Origin: Plantago elongata
Lineage: Eukaryota > Streptophyta > Magnoliopsida > Lamiales > Plantaginaceae
Direction of reading: 5' to 3'
NCBI GenBank assembly: GCA_036897095.1
Contig: JAYMSP010000227.1
Coordinates: forward strand, 1-64,000
Length of the DNA stretch: 64,000 nt
The notes beneath the pieces are model-generated. The model saw only the letters and a program-made list of their open reading frames with translations, did no database searches and was not told the DNA's origin. The translations under genes were made by a program, and so were the position numbers. This document shows positions 36,628 to 48,900 of the stretch, in pieces. The first letter of the stretch is position 1; each line of letters begins with the position of its first letter.

Positions 36628-37450
36628 TAAACTTTTATTGTAAAAGTTTACATATATTTAGAAAAAATATGAAAAATTCATGTCGATAAGCTTCAAACTT
36701 ATGTGACAAGCTAGAAATGATGTGGATGTAAAAAGGTTCATATATAGATGAGCTACTACTTTTACGGATGCTAAAAAATAAACTTATCTCGTCAAAGTTC
36801 AAATCAATATAACAAACAACTTTAGACAAGTATTTTACAACTTAAATTTAATGTAATAAATATTATATATATAATAAATATTAAATAATATTGAATATTA
36901 CATCATTTATTAAGGTATAATTACTTAAGTCGGAACCGAATAAAGTCTTGAAATATAATAATGTGGAATTTATTCTTATTTATGGTCCCAAGTTGAGATC
37001 GAAATTTTTTATAATTATAGAGAATTTATTCATTTACGGAGTATTCTTTTATAAAAATTTTACAGTATTTCCTTCCGCATTGTATTGATATTCTTTTCAG
37101 CATCTCATAATTTCATAGGGTTTAAAGACATTAAAAACACTACTAACATTTCTAATTTCATAAATACAGCTAGAGAACTCCATAAAGATGTTTGATCCGG
37201 AAGAATCTTTTTTCCCGATACATGCATTATTAATGAAAAAGTGTTTGGTAAGAAGTTATGTTCTTACAATCGGGCCAATGCATAAGTACGCGGAGGCCGT
37301 GTTGTAACATTCAGTTCAGCTAAATTTGAGTACAATACAATTAAAATTTAGTTCTACTCTGTTATGTTCTGGTCAGATTAAAAGATTGTAGAGCTTTAGG
37401 GAGTACGATTGACTATAGAGATTAATGATTCTTTTGGAAGTTAAAAAGAA
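36628..37450. other. Intergenic, no gene seen
   Basis: AT-rich spacer between two MITEs. Nothing recognised. Confidence 0.5.
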
Positions 37451-37454
37451 TTAA

Positions 37455-37603
37455 GGGGATGATTTACATGACATTTGAATGAGAATTTTGGTGAAATTGT
37501 GTTTGAAATAGAATTAAAATGGGGATATTTAAAGTGTATTTTAGGCCAAATCACTGTTCATCGAGTCAAATGGGGGCATTTAAATGCCACACCAATCAGC
37601 CCG
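37455..37603 (-). mobile_element. PIF/Harbinger-like MITE, copy 2
   Basis: A 149-bp copy whose left end GGGGATGATTTACATGACAT and right end (inverse: CGGGCTGATTGGTGTGGCAT) form imperfect inverted repeats, with TAA at both outer borders (37452-37454 and 37604-37606). A three-base TAA/TTA duplication with GGG-rich ends is the rule for PIF/Harbinger (Tourist) elements. Core GGTGAAATTGTGTTTGAAAT is in the orientation opposite to copies 1, 3, 4 and 5. Confidence 0.85.
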
Positions 37604-38205
37604 TAAGTCACAGTAAAATGAGTATTGAACATGAGGCGTATATGACAATGTCAGTTGCATTAACGTGTAGATATATAAGAAATTGCAGGAAGCAAACATG
37701 TGATAAAAATCATCCTATAGGCTAATATGAACTGGAGCAGTACATAACCCCCCCATGTGACATACGGATATATTACACAGAATCCAGCTAACATTAACAA
37801 TTCTAGTACATGCTAAACTCCAATACTTCTCATACATATTCACATGAAAGGCCAATTCACAACTTAACCCATATACATCGAGATATAGATATTTTTATAT
37901 GTTAGCTAAGCCAGGACAATTCTTAGCTAAACTAAGCAAACACATCACATGCAATTTGTGCAACATGGGGAGGTACCACGTCGCAATTTTTTAGCTAGCG
38001 ATTCCATTTGGACTTACCCACGAATAATCATTCATTCCGATAATTGGGCGCGAGTAGTACCAGGACCACGAACAATCCCACATTACATTTTTCTGTTCAT
38101 AAAGTCTCGAACTGACTTATAAACCTCAAACCGAAAATGACATGAAATTGTTCGGATTACAACCTAAGCTACATAGTTAATAGTGCTAATTGAACACATC
38201 ACTTA
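37604..38205. other. 3' flank of the AAA-ATPase gene
   Basis: Non-coding stretch downstream of the minus-strand AAA-ATPase stop codon. It probably includes the 3' untranslated region. Nothing else recognised. Confidence 0.45.
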
Positions 38206-38212
38206 GCCTGAA

Positions 38213-39751
38213 TCAATGAATCTTCCCGTCATCTTTCTCATTCTCATCTTCTCGGCATTGATCATCATGAACAGATCCATCTTTAGGGCTATCCAAAGCC
38301 CTCTTCTCTTGCTCTTCATCACTATCACCAACCTTAAGTACCTTCAACTTGTTCTTCTCCGCCCTAATCTTCAAGGTCTCCAACAGCTCGGTCACCGCCC
38401 TCTTCTTGTCCCTCCGATTCTTGATCAAAACCTCGCTTATATCAGCTGGTGTCATCATCGCCTCATCCACAACCTTTTCGAACTCCGCCAACACATCCTT
38501 CTCCAAGTCACTCTCCTCATACCCCAAGTAATTCTTCAACAATATCTTAAGCGGCTCGAACGAACAATAGCTCATATGAATGTGCATGTCCATCCTCCCA
38601 CGCCTCAGCAGCGCAGGATCAAGCTTCTCGACATGATTCGTCGTAAACACGAATATACGTTCACTCCCACAACACGACCACAAGCCGTCCGTAAAGTTCA
38701 GCAACCCGGACAACGTAATCGTGTTGTTTCCACTCTCATCCCCAAGCTGAGACGAACCCGGTCCACCAAACTGATCATAGCTACTCTTACTCTTCACATT
38801 GCCGTTCCTCGTCAAATTAATCGAACAGTCGATATCCTCGATCACGATAATCGACTTGGAACTAGTCTTCATCAGCAACTTCCTCAACTCCGAATTGGTG
38901 TTCACCTCAGTCAGCTCGAGATCATAAATGTCGTACCCGAGGTAATTCGCCATCGCAGCGATCATACTCGATTTACCGGTCCCCGGGGGACCGTACAACA
39001 AGTACCCTCTCTTCCATGCCCTGCCAGTCTTCTGATAAAACGCTTCCCCACCAGCAAAGTCCAACAAGTCCGCCATGATTTCAGACTTCTTCACGGGATC
39101 CATCGCCAACGTGTCGAAGGTGCTCGGGTGCTTAAACGGAACGGACTCCCAGGGGTGGCCCCTGGAATCAAGGGAGCCGCCCCGGGAGTTCGTGTAGAGG
39201 AGGCGATCCTGGTTTTTTCGACGTATATCGCTAGCTTTTTCCATCACAAAGTCGAGATACGAACCGAGGATCAAGTGTTTGTTCCTCTTCTTGACACGGA
39301 GAGTGAACCCTCGCTTCTCTTCTGGCAACGGGCGCCATGAGAAGGTCTGGGAGTGGCGCTGGGTGACAATGTGCTCCCATTCGACCGTAACATTTTGGTA
39401 AATGTCAATAAGGCGATCGTTGTTCGAGAGGCCGTAGGTGATGGATGAGGAGTTGAGGCCTCGGGTGAGGGAGAGGCGGGTGCCCGAAATGGAGGCGGAG
39501 GAGGAGAGGTAGAGCTGGACAGCGTTGTAGAGCTCGTTGGTGTTTACGCCGTCGATTTCGGTTATGTCGTAGTGGCAGTAGGAGGAGAAGTAGCTGAAGA
39601 GACGGTGGAAGAGTTTGATGGAAGCAAAACGGAGCTCAGGAGGGAAGACTGTGTGGAGGAGGCTCTGGCAGAAGGCCCAGACTCCCATCATTGAGGCCAT
39701 GGTTGTCCAGAGTTCTTTCATGGTTGTGGTGAATTGGTTTTTTGGGATCAA
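38213..39751 (-). CDS. AAA-ATPase, plant BCS1-like group (At5g57480/At4g30250-like)
   Basis: Single-exon AAA-ATPase of the plant group related to mitochondrial BCS1. Members are membrane-anchored, and several are placed in the ER or mitochondria. The frame is 512 residues. Family members start at MKELW, so initiation at 39721 (residue 11) is likelier than 39751. Residues 11-50 hold the hydrophobic N-terminal anchor (MASMMGVWAFCQSLLHTVFP). YDITEIDGVNTNELYNAVQL belongs to the AAA-associated domain. The AAA core has GRAWKRGYLLYGPPGTGKSS (Walker A, residues 254-261), KSIIVIEDIDCSINL (Walker B, about 301-308), GLLNFTDGLWSCCGSERIFV, FTTNHVEKLDPALLRRGRMD (sensor 1 and arginine finger) and the C-terminal MTPADISEVLIKNRRDKKRA. 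The tail is charged and disordered. All catalytic motifs are present. The antisense frame 38216-39340 is a shadow of this GC-richer coding sequence. Confidence 0.94.
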   Translation of the reverse strand: MIPKNQFTTTMKELWTTMASMMGVWAFCQSLLHTVFPPELRFASIKLFHRLFSYFSSYCHYDITEIDGVNTNELYNAVQLYLSSSASISGTRLSLTRGLNSSSITYGLSNNDRLIDIYQNVTVEWEHIVTQRHSQTFSWRPLPEEKRGFTLRVKKRNKHLILGSYLDFVMEKASDIRRKNQDRLLYTNSRGGSLDSRGHPWESVPFKHPSTFDTLAMDPVKKSEIMADLLDFAGGEAFYQKTGRAWKRGYLLYGPPGTGKSSMIAAMANYLGYDIYDLELTEVNTNSELRKLLMKTSSKSIIVIEDIDCSINLTRNGNVKSKSSYDQFGGPGSSQLGDESGNNTITLSGLLNFTDGLWSCCGSERIFVFTTNHVEKLDPALLRRGRMDMHIHMSYCSFEPLKILLKNYLGYEESDLEKDVLAEFEKVVDEAMMTPADISEVLIKNRRDKKRAVTELLETLKIRAEKNKLKVLKVGDSDEEQEKRALDSPKDGSVHDDQCREDENEKDDGKIH

Positions 39752-39817
39752 TTTGGTGGAGAAAAGATGATGATGATGGTGGTGGAAATGTAGGGGAAGA
39801 AGAAAGCAGGGTGGATA

Positions 39818-39828
39818 GTATATATATT
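39818..39828 (-). promoter_or_regulatory. Probable TATA box of the AAA-ATPase gene
   Basis: On the minus strand, CAATATATATACTATCC lies about 70-100 bp before the start codon, followed by pyrimidine-rich sequence (CTTTCTTCTTCCCC) typical of plant leaders. Inferred from position. Confidence 0.4.
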
Positions 39829-39829
39829 G

Positions 39830-41330
39830 GATTGAATTACCCTCCTATCCATTAAAAACTTCCTAGAATTTAATTTATTTAGTATTAAAAAAATAATAAA
39901 ATTATTATTTTGTGATGTATTATATTGGTAAAGTTGTAATTGAGTGATAAAGTAATAGAGATTGAATAAAAGATATAATAAAAATATTAGTTAGTGGGAT
40001 AAAAAAATTATTTGTAAATTATGATGTTTTTAAAATAACGTTAAAATAGAAAAGTTATGAAGTTTTTAAAAAATCGGATATTGATATAAGTAGTAGAATA
40101 GGATACATTACAATAAAGGGGATAGTTAGCACATGATGCTCTGTATGGCACTACGGCAATCAAGGCAACTAGGTGTAATACTAGTTTCATTTGAGTACAT
40201 TGCTAGACTCGTTAAGAGTTACTTATCTATAGGTAATATTATGTTACTATTTAGGGTGCAAAAGATCTCTACTTTAATCATTTGGGAAATTTAGATTAAT
40301 GATAGCCATATGAGGCGAATTACAAATGTTTGTTTGACATACAACTGAGATTACATAAAAAGTTAATGCAAATTTAAATAATTCTATATTAAATATACCA
40401 TAAGTTTTGTATGAAATATACTTTTATTGTTAAAAAATGTATTGATGTACCAAAATATCCCTTCTACTTTAAGAAGTACAATGGAAAACAAATTTAAAAA
40501 GTTGAATAGTGATGCCTAGTCTTGACAAAGTTGATGTGAATTCCGAATTAGAGTTTCGATTTGTGAATTTGTGATACATGAGTATTACAATTTGAAATCA
40601 CACGTCCGGCATTTTTGAAAGAGTCATTTAACCAATAGGTGGTTATTGTTATGTATAGTATAAATTGGAAATTCCTATAGTATAAATTTTAAGAAGTTAT
40701 TTTTATCATATCTTTGAAGCGGTCATTTCTCCATTTAAATTGAGCATTTTGTATAAAAAAGTTAATTTCAATTGAGAAAGAACACTCAAATTCTATGTAT
40801 GTTTCTTAAAATTCCTTCTAACTAGTTAATCCATCTACCCTATTAGCCCTATAGTTTCATTCCAATTCCTAGTTTCCGACCTTCATAGTGGATTGCTACA
40901 TGCCCTCATAATTGTACTAACTTTTGGGTGAATTCTATGATAGAATAAACCAACTTTTGACATAACTAAGTAGTTTATTTAGAAGAAAATTAAAGTAAAA
41001 GAAAAAAAGGGTGTTTGGAATCATGTAAAAAAGTATAGGGAGGGGGTACCTTGTAGAGTGATAATGGGCCTGAAGCAGGGATTGTAAGTCGCCAGTTTCC
41101 TGTGTGGCTGCTAGTGAGCACAACTGCACAAGTACTAGTAGATATCTCATATATATGTACGCTCAAAGGTCGATCAAATATTTAAGCTGTACTATACTAA
41201 CATATACGATGCTTAATTTAATGTGTGTGTAATAAATTCATAAATAGGACTCTGTGCGTTTTAATATTTTCCCTGTCGAACCTGTCCTGATCCCAGTAAT
41301 AGGGGCACAATAATAATAACGGTATTTAGA
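39830..41330. other. Intergenic, no supported gene
   Basis: AT-rich spacer. A short open frame on the minus strand (41150-40935) begins MRYLLVLVQLCSLAATQETG and could be an exon, because CTACAAG|GTACCC follows, but I could not connect it to anything. Confidence 0.4.
40690..40805 (-). repeat. Dispersed repeat, copy B
   Basis: Inverted, diverged second copy of the repeat at 11690-11830. The reverse complement reads TTTCTCAATTGAAATTAACT then CAAAATGCTCAATTTAAATG, matching copy A. Family unknown. Confidence 0.5.
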
Positions 41331-41334
41331 GGAT

Positions 41335-41488
41335 AATTGTCCAAGCATTTAAATACCCTCACTTGACTCGATAAATATTGATTTGGTCTAATATACACTT
41401 CAAATATTCCATTTTAATTCTATTCCAAACACAATTTCACCAAACTCCCATCCAAATGATCATTTGAGTGCCATGCCAATCAGTCCCT
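41335..41488 (+). mobile_element. PIF/Harbinger-like MITE, copy 3
   Basis: Core TTGATTTGGTCTAATATACA and CACAATTTCACCAAACTCCC. The right end TGCCATGCCAATCAGTCCC matches the inverse of the consensus left end. The left end is eroded. Same orientation as copy 1. Confidence 0.75.
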
Positions 41489-41489
41489 A

Positions 41490-43720
41490 GGTTCTTTTCG
41501 TTTTAATACTTCCTTATCGCTACGTAGATAAAAAGACAAAATATTTAGCATACAAGCATAATAAATAATATAAAAAAAATAATTTATATAGAAATGTATA
41601 GATCGATGTTAGTCATATTCATTTTTACATTAAATGTATTTTATCAATAAATATTAATGTAAGAAAATTCATAAAGAGATAAGAATATATTATAATAATC
41701 TATTTTATTATTGTTTTTCACTTTTCCAGGTTTCACGAAAACAAACATGTAAAATTACACCTTCCTTCATTTTCTTTTAGTGAATATTTACGTGTTTTTA
41801 TATTTGTCATACTATTAAGCAAAATAACTTCTATTAAAGATGTTTGGAGTAAGACGAACGACACACAACAATTTTAGACGAACTAACCAAATCAAGCCAC
41901 ATCATCTTTAACTGTTTTAAAAAAAAAAATTTATTTTGAATTCCGACCGACATTGAATACAGATAACATACATGAAGCAATGTAAAGACAACGTAAGAGG
42001 AAGATATATATCTTAAAAATACCGGAACACACGTATATTAATTATTACACTGTGTTAGAATTCATAAAGAGAAGAAGAATTTGTATTGAATGAATCAATT
42101 AAAGAATGTTTATGAAAAGAAGAAGACCATAGAAGAAAACATGGCTCGTACCATATATTACCAAAACTCACTCCAAAAATTAAAGTAGGCGATTTTACAT
42201 AATCAATATTTATTCTACAAATTTATAATGTGCAAATTTATAGTGTGTTTGGCGTAAAACTGCAGTTCAGTTCAGTTACGTTTTTATCTAAAAACACACA
42301 TAAAAATTTAATTCGAATTTAAATAATTCAACTTTAATTATGTACCAAACACACATTTAGTACTTAACCAATTTTACATAATCCAAGATTTTGATGTAGT
42401 GTATTTGGTATTCAGATTTATATCTTGACAATACGAGCCCATAGTTCAAAGGGAAGTGGTCTCCCGTATAATTTCTATAAATAGGGTCTACTCCTTTCTT
42501 GAGTAAGTCATTTATTACTTTACACCTACATACTCTTAAGAACGAAACTACAATATGACGTCCAAGTTGAATCAACTAAAAAGGGATGCCCTCACTTTTC
42601 TAATCTTCACATGTATGTTTGGAAATAAATACACTATTTTGCATTAGCAAAGATTTAAGTAGAAAACTAATGTTTTCACTTTGATAAATATAAATAATTA
42701 AAGTGCTCCACCATATTTGCATTAATGTAAAGTTTTTAACATAATTTCTCCTCATTTTTTTAACGTTTATAGGTCATCACATAAAAACTAATTAAATTAT
42801 ATAGAAATATATTGAAATATAAATTTAAAAATATATATATATTTAACGCGTGCAACAAATACACAAATAACAAAACCTATAAATACATTTAAAATCTACT
42901 ATTTTGATATATAAAATGGCCCCAACTTTGTTTGGCCCTGTGCGGAGAGTCTCTCCGCACATGCTCAGATCCGGTCCTGATATGTTGATGTCCCAAGCCA
43001 AATATTTTAGGTCTTGTATGGAGGATCTTCTCGTACATGTTCAAATCCGACCCTGGAACGAGAGTGAGCTAGTGGTACCATATGGTCCAATTCCTACTGA
43101 TCCGAACTAATTTTATTTTGTAAGGTTACTGATAGAATAGTGTGATTTATCTTGTATTAGAACTCTAGAATTTAACCAATTCGAATTGAAATAGTAACAT
43201 TGATTAAAATTAAATATGTATAAAAAGAATTCTTTTAAAATATGTGAAATGTTTAGAAAAGTCTCTATGATTGTTTGACATAGAAATGAAATGAATTCTC
43301 TCAATTCGAATTAAATTTTTATATAATTTTTTTACATTAAAATGTAACATAAATTGAACGACTCTAACTTTAAATTTATACCAACCCCGCCCAAAATTCT
43401 TTTATTTTGGAGTTACTGATGAGTCATTATAGTATGTCTCTGGAAATTCGATTGACGAGTTTGAGGCTAAGTAGAGTAGGCATGAATCTGGAAGACATAG
43501 GGCTGATGGATTAGCCTGTCATGTAGCAACTGAGGTTGATTAATTAGGTCGTTTTAGACTGGATTAATATTGTGATAATAGCTACAGCAATTAATTGTGG
43601 TAAAAGTCAAGAACTAGGTATATAGGAGTACTAACTACACTTTCTTCAATTTATTCTACATCAACTACAACAGTACTATACTTTCTTGTTTGACTCACCT
43701 CACGTATCAAAATGTATACG
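41490..43720. other. Intergenic, no gene seen
   Basis: Strongly AT-rich spacer. A GC-richer patch at 42915-43105 contains the palindrome listed separately and two diverged copies of a CTC(T/G)C-ACATG-TCA-ATCCG segment (about 42951-42975 and 43026-43052). No supported gene. Confidence 0.5.
42940..42960. repeat. Near-perfect 21-bp palindrome
   Basis: GTGCGGAGAG (42940-42949), one T, then CTCTCCGCAC (42951-42960): ten-base arms that are exact inverse complements. Stands out in AT-rich DNA. Possibly a transposon end hairpin or binding site. Unexplained. Confidence 0.8.
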
Positions 43721-43721
43721 A

Positions 43722-43872
43722 GGACGTTTGGAATGGAATTGTAATCGGTCCATTTGACTCGATGAATATTGATTTGGCCTAAAATACAATTCAAATACCC
43801 CCATTTCAATTCCATTCCAAACACAATTTCACTAAAATCCATCCCCATTCAAATTCTATACCAATCATCCCT
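43722..43872 (+). mobile_element. PIF/Harbinger-like MITE, copy 4
   Basis: Contains TCGGTCCATTTGACTCGATG, TTGATTTGGCCTAAAATACA and CAATTTCACTAAAATCC. Right end CCAATCATCCC. Same orientation as copies 1, 3 and 5. Ends partly eroded. Confidence 0.75.
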
Positions 43873-44120
43873 ACATGCCTCTATTTGCGTGGTTGGCTTC
43901 ATTCATTTTTATACTACATTTTGTGGGTGATATAAACATTATTTAAGAGTATCTATAATGACACATATCTACTTAATTAAGATTATATTCTATTTAAAAA
44001 ATCTACTTTAGTTCAGTTCAGCTGTTTAGTTATAATTTATATTACACTTTAGTTTAGTTGAATTTCATTTAATTTAGTTCATTCAATTGAAAATAATAAA
44101 TATTAAGAATTTGTCTGTTA

Positions 44121-44265
44121 TACGATTGTAATCGGTCCATTTAACTCGATGAACAGTGATTTAGCCTAAAATACACTTCAAATACACCCATTTTAATTCC
44201 ATTCAAAACATAATTTCACCAAAATATATCTAAATAATCATTCAAATTCTATACCAATTCGCACC
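44121..44265 (+). mobile_element. PIF/Harbinger-like MITE, copy 5
   Basis: Core GTCCATTTAACTCGATGAAC, TAGCCTAAAATACACTTCAA and ATAATTTCACCAAAAT. Bordered by TTA on the left and TAA on the right (44266-44268). It lies 250 bp from copy 4 in the same orientation. Confidence 0.75.
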
Positions 44266-44936
44266 TAAGTAGCATTAACATTCACATATTTATAAATAAG
44301 CATATAATAAAACGGGAATATAATGCATTAATTATTCTTTTGGGGATCTTACCAGAAACTTGAATGGTCTTATTACGTACAGGATATGAAATTAAGAATA
44401 GTGGATTGATTTGATTCTACCTTGGGAAATACATGCAGAGCAAGCTGTAAAGATATGTAATGTACTGCACCTTTGTAGGAGTAGAAGAAATATAGACTTA
44501 ACATCTCAAATTCTCATCCCATGAATGAATCAATCGATAGATTTGAAACTACGCCTTCGAATCTTTTTCTTAGTCGCTCGTATAACATGGACAGTGCGCA
44601 CCACATATACATGTAACATGCGTAAATGATCTGGCTTGGGAAAATAAAATCTTTCATATCTTATAAACGCGAACAGTGGATCAATATTACAAAATGCATA
44701 CATTTCGTAAAATTATTTGAACATTATAATTTTGAAAAACAAGTGTAAGTCTAAATTAAATCCGTCGCTAAAATATAACCAAGTGAAAATTTCAAGAGCT
44801 ACTAACATTTTAAAAAATGTTCGAAAGAGAAATATTTAATTTTAAAATTCAGAGGCGCTATATAATCTGCTCCCAGCACTATATAATCTCCGACGCACAT
44901 AGTATTTACACCGCCCAGTTTGATCTGAATTGCTTA

Positions 44937-45082
44937 GGGGCTGATTGACATATCATTTGAATGGGGATTTTTGTGAAATTGTGTTTGAAATGAAATTGAA
45001 ATGGAGTATTTGAAATGTATTTTAGGTCAAATCATTGTTCATCGAGCCAAATGGGAGCATTTAAATGCTATCTAATCGGAGC
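44937..45082 (-). mobile_element. PIF/Harbinger-like MITE, copy 6
   Basis: A 146-bp copy. The left end is GGGGCTGATTGACATATCAT and the right end is AATGCTATCTAATCGGAGC. A TTA triplet is duplicated on both sides (44934-44936 and 45083-45085), the expected PIF/Harbinger target duplication. Core GTGAAATTGTGTTTGAAATG is in the same orientation as copy 2. Confidence 0.85.
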
Positions 45083-45089
45083 TTATAAT

Positions 45090-45955
45090 TATAGATGATT
45101 CTGCATGCATTTTTCTGTTTCATTTCTGGGTTAATGGTCTGATTCTTCTGTATATTTGACCATATAAGTTGACAGCTATCCTATGACCAATTCATAAGGG
45201 ATTCTGCTTCAAAATTCTGGGCACTGGAATTCTCTGGAATCATTAAGTTATACTATACAGCAAAATAAACATGTGCTTCTATATTGGTAAATGAAAGTGA
45301 TAAAGTAATTTTAAAATCCTAAGTCACACTCCCCCTTTCTCCTTCCTTTCTGTTTTGATGATTCTAAGCTCTGAATATCGTTTTGGTAAATCATAAAGTT
45401 AATTGCTGCAATTGTCAAAACGTTCATACACAACAATAGTGTAACCAATGACAAGAGGTAGTAGTCGTGCGATATATAGGCACAGCATAAGGATTTGTGA
45501 TTTGTTTTGGGGCGACTCCAAATTGAGAAACCTTTGCTAGACTCTACTCTGTTACGAGTCTCACAAGAGAACAGAGAAGAACATCAAGATTCAGCTTTAC
45601 AGATAAGAATACTGATAGAAGATTTGAGCAAACAAAAAGAAGAAATCCTGTAACATTCACTTCACAGTAGGAGGCGGCATCAGGCCACAAGAAACTGAAC
45701 AAGAACATACCCTTTGCACTAGCAGATCATTTTAGACTATAAATTCGCATTTTAAAACTGTACTAGCTTACAACACATTTTTCAGATATACTATAAGGGG
45801 GTGTAAACAGGAACACTGAGCGACCCAAATCAAGGAATCAAAATTATCAACATAGCAAATCTCAACAGCTCCAAGATTGTTTAGTCTCAGTTTCCTTTCT
45901 ATTTCTTTTTTGGTTTATCAGATTATAGTATGAATACAAAAAAGGCACAACATCG
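45090..45955. other. 3' flank of YIP4
   Basis: Non-coding, downstream of the minus-strand YIP4 stop. Probably includes its 3' untranslated region. Nothing else recognised. Confidence 0.45.
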
Positions 45956-45957
45956 CA

Positions 45958-48900
45958 TCAGTCAATGGCTATGATGAGGAAACCCACGGATACATACATA
46001 AGGAGGACAGGGTAGAGTGCTAAAGCTTTCCTCCTGGGGTTCACGGCAGTACTCATGAATGGATAGGCAGCCCATGAGCTCCAAGCCAATGTCACTGCGA
46101 CAACCACCACTTTGATAATAACATTGTCTTTCAGCATGCAAATGACAGCACCAACATCCAGGGGAAATAGGCAGTAGCCCAAAAGACTCAGGCTCTGGAA
46201 GAAGATGATTTGTCCACCCTAAATGGGTAAATGTAAAGGAACAGTGAGAAACTGAGAACAGGAACTTCCACAATAAATAAAAGCAAAAATGGATATACAA
46301 CAAAGGATTCAATGTAGCATACTTTGCTTATCCAATTTCCAGCAACAACATGTCGCCAAACGAACTCACAAAGAGTAATGCCAATAGTTTCACGATCCAA
46401 AAACCAAAAACAGGAAGATGAACTGGTGTACATATGTGATTTAATAGCTCTTCTTCGCAACCTTTCTATGTGCACAAATTTCCAAGTTATTTTATGCTGG
46501 CTTCAAACAATTGTTAATATGCATGATCATAAAGTTGGATTGGAGGGATTAGCTTCCTCCCTCCATACCACCACTATTTCCATGACATGCATGAAGCCAA
46601 CATAGATATGAGTTACAAAATTAACCTTGAAGCTCATGCATAAGGAAAGGTGAAGGAAAAGCTTAAAAGGGCATGATAAGCTAACTAGATTATCATCTCT
46701 TTCCAGATCATGGACTGAAACTACAAAGTTTGTCCCCATTAACTTGTTTGGCGCGATGCCTCTCATTGAAACAAAGATAAATCAACCCCCATTCATGTAC
46801 AATAGTGCAATCCTTATTTTATGCAATCATTCAGTTCCTTCATTTTGAAAAACTTTGGACCTAAACACTTCTTCTCCAAATTTGGCAAGTCCTACCCGTA
46901 TTAGAATTTTCTAAACTACAAGTTCAGAAAGTAAGTTGATCAAGAGTTTCTAAGAGAACAAGTATAATCTGTGCAACAAAACTGACACTATTGATTTTGG
47001 TGCCAGCTATACACCGAGGTGTTCATGCATTTTATAACTGGAAGAGATACAAAAATTTTAAAGGGCCAACATAATGAAGGGGAATTTTCACGTTTTTGGC
47101 GCAATAGGCTTATATTATTACATGTCGAATTTAACATGTCCTGATTGGTGTTATAATGATTGGTGTTATAATAGACAATATGTGCAAACGTTTTCTTTTC
47201 AAACTATTTCATATTTAGATATATAATTATTCTAGACTTCACTGGCTTTATAAGCCTATCCCTTTCTAAAGATGGCATGTGCGTGCACGCGAGAAAATTT
47301 ACCAGGAGTAAGACGTTCAAGGTTAGAATCACAGCACCAGCTGCCAGCAGCGCAAAAGCAACAGCAAAAACTTCAGACTGCACAAAAATCAAAGAGTGAG
47401 AAAGGCCACGGACAAAGACCAAAGTGTATTGCATAACAGAAAGCAATAACATGCAGTAAGATTACAAACACGAGGCCACAAAAACAAAAACTTCTAATAC
47501 AAGAGAAGACTAAGGAGCAAGGACCATTAGTAGACTATCTCATTACTATTCACTGCATGCTGGGTGAGTAGAAAGAACTGGTCTGCCTTCCCATGTTTTT
47601 AGAAAGAAGTACACACACGGAAACAATAAACCTATAAAAATGATAATCCCAAAGGAGATTAGTAAGGGAAACACAGGTGAAAAAAGGAGTTTACAGTAAC
47701 CAGTGGTGTAAATGTGATTAAGGTATAATAAATTTCATTATGCAGATTGCACGAGGCCAGTTATTAGCTGTTAAGTTTTTTAAATCCGATCATGTGGAAA
47801 TCTTCACGGCGCTAAAGAAATCAGCTTCTTATAGCCACATGTTTTTCTTTAATATCTTATGAACAACTCTTATAATTTAACCCGATGTCTCAGGAAGATG
47901 CTTCAATCTCTAGTTATCCGACTTGTGTCCATCTTGGTACTTTTTTTTAGACAACAAGTCAATAGATATAATAGTTCCCAATCTCTATCCACAGTGTTCA
48001 TTCTTATTGGATATGATCAGTTTGCTCGGCTAGTCCCTCATGATTTACTGTGATTCTCCCTATCTCTTGTAAAAGAAGAAACATATATCACCTAGTTACA
48101 CATATTGTCTTCACTTCACGTATGCTCATTAACCAGTGCGGTTCCTATTTTAAGTTCTAAGCAGGAAAAGATTCAAGAAAAGCCTCTTTGCTAAGAATCC
48201 TTACTAACTCCTTTATATCATCAGGCCAGCATATACAAGCATTGCCGACAAGCCCTTCCATTAAAAATTTTCTACTGAAGAGTGCTTTTACCATGAGGGA
48301 TTCAGAATAATAAGTGATGAACTAATGATAGATGTGACTGTGACATTCATACTAACATGCAGAATTGGGATGTCAACTTATGCCACACTCGCAATTATTG
48401 ACAATCAAATTTATTTATAGCTGATGATCAATCACATGGACAAAGTTAACATGCATACAAAGTTCAAATAGTGACATCTTACGGTGTGAATTGGGCATTC
48501 AAGCCTTCTGCACATAGATTCGCTATATTAGAAAGAACTGGTAAATAATCAACAGCAATAGTGAAAATATATAATTTACATGCAAGTTTAGAAAATAAAA
48601 GAACAATTGAACAGATAATTCAATATGTCAGGCAGGTGCAGCAATGCAATATGCCTAATTTCGCAACGGACTGAAAGCTAAGTTGGCATACCATTGATTA
48701 CAAGACAGAGAACTCAAAAGACACGAGAGTGACTAATGAGCCAAAGATGTAGCTTACACCTTCAGACTCAGAGACGTAAAAGCATAGTCATCGATTGCGG
48801 CAGCAATACTGCCGCTCTGGCCACTCCTGGCACTACGAAGCGGACCCTTATTAAGTAGTGCCTAGAATGGCCACTACAGGCAGCTATTGGCATGTAGGTG

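Noticed and set aside
38216-39340. Plus-strand open frame of 374 residues
   Set aside because: Antisense to the AAA-ATPase gene, whose motifs are all present on the minus strand. It is open because of codon bias.
41040-41140. Possible microRNA precursor
   Set aside because: No match to miRNA families I know, and no long self-complementary stem was seen.
40935-41150. Signal-peptide-like frame MRYLLVLVQLCSLAATQETG
   Set aside because: The N-terminus looks secretory, but the downstream part is low-complexity and a partner exon is missing. Kept only as a note in the spacer entry.
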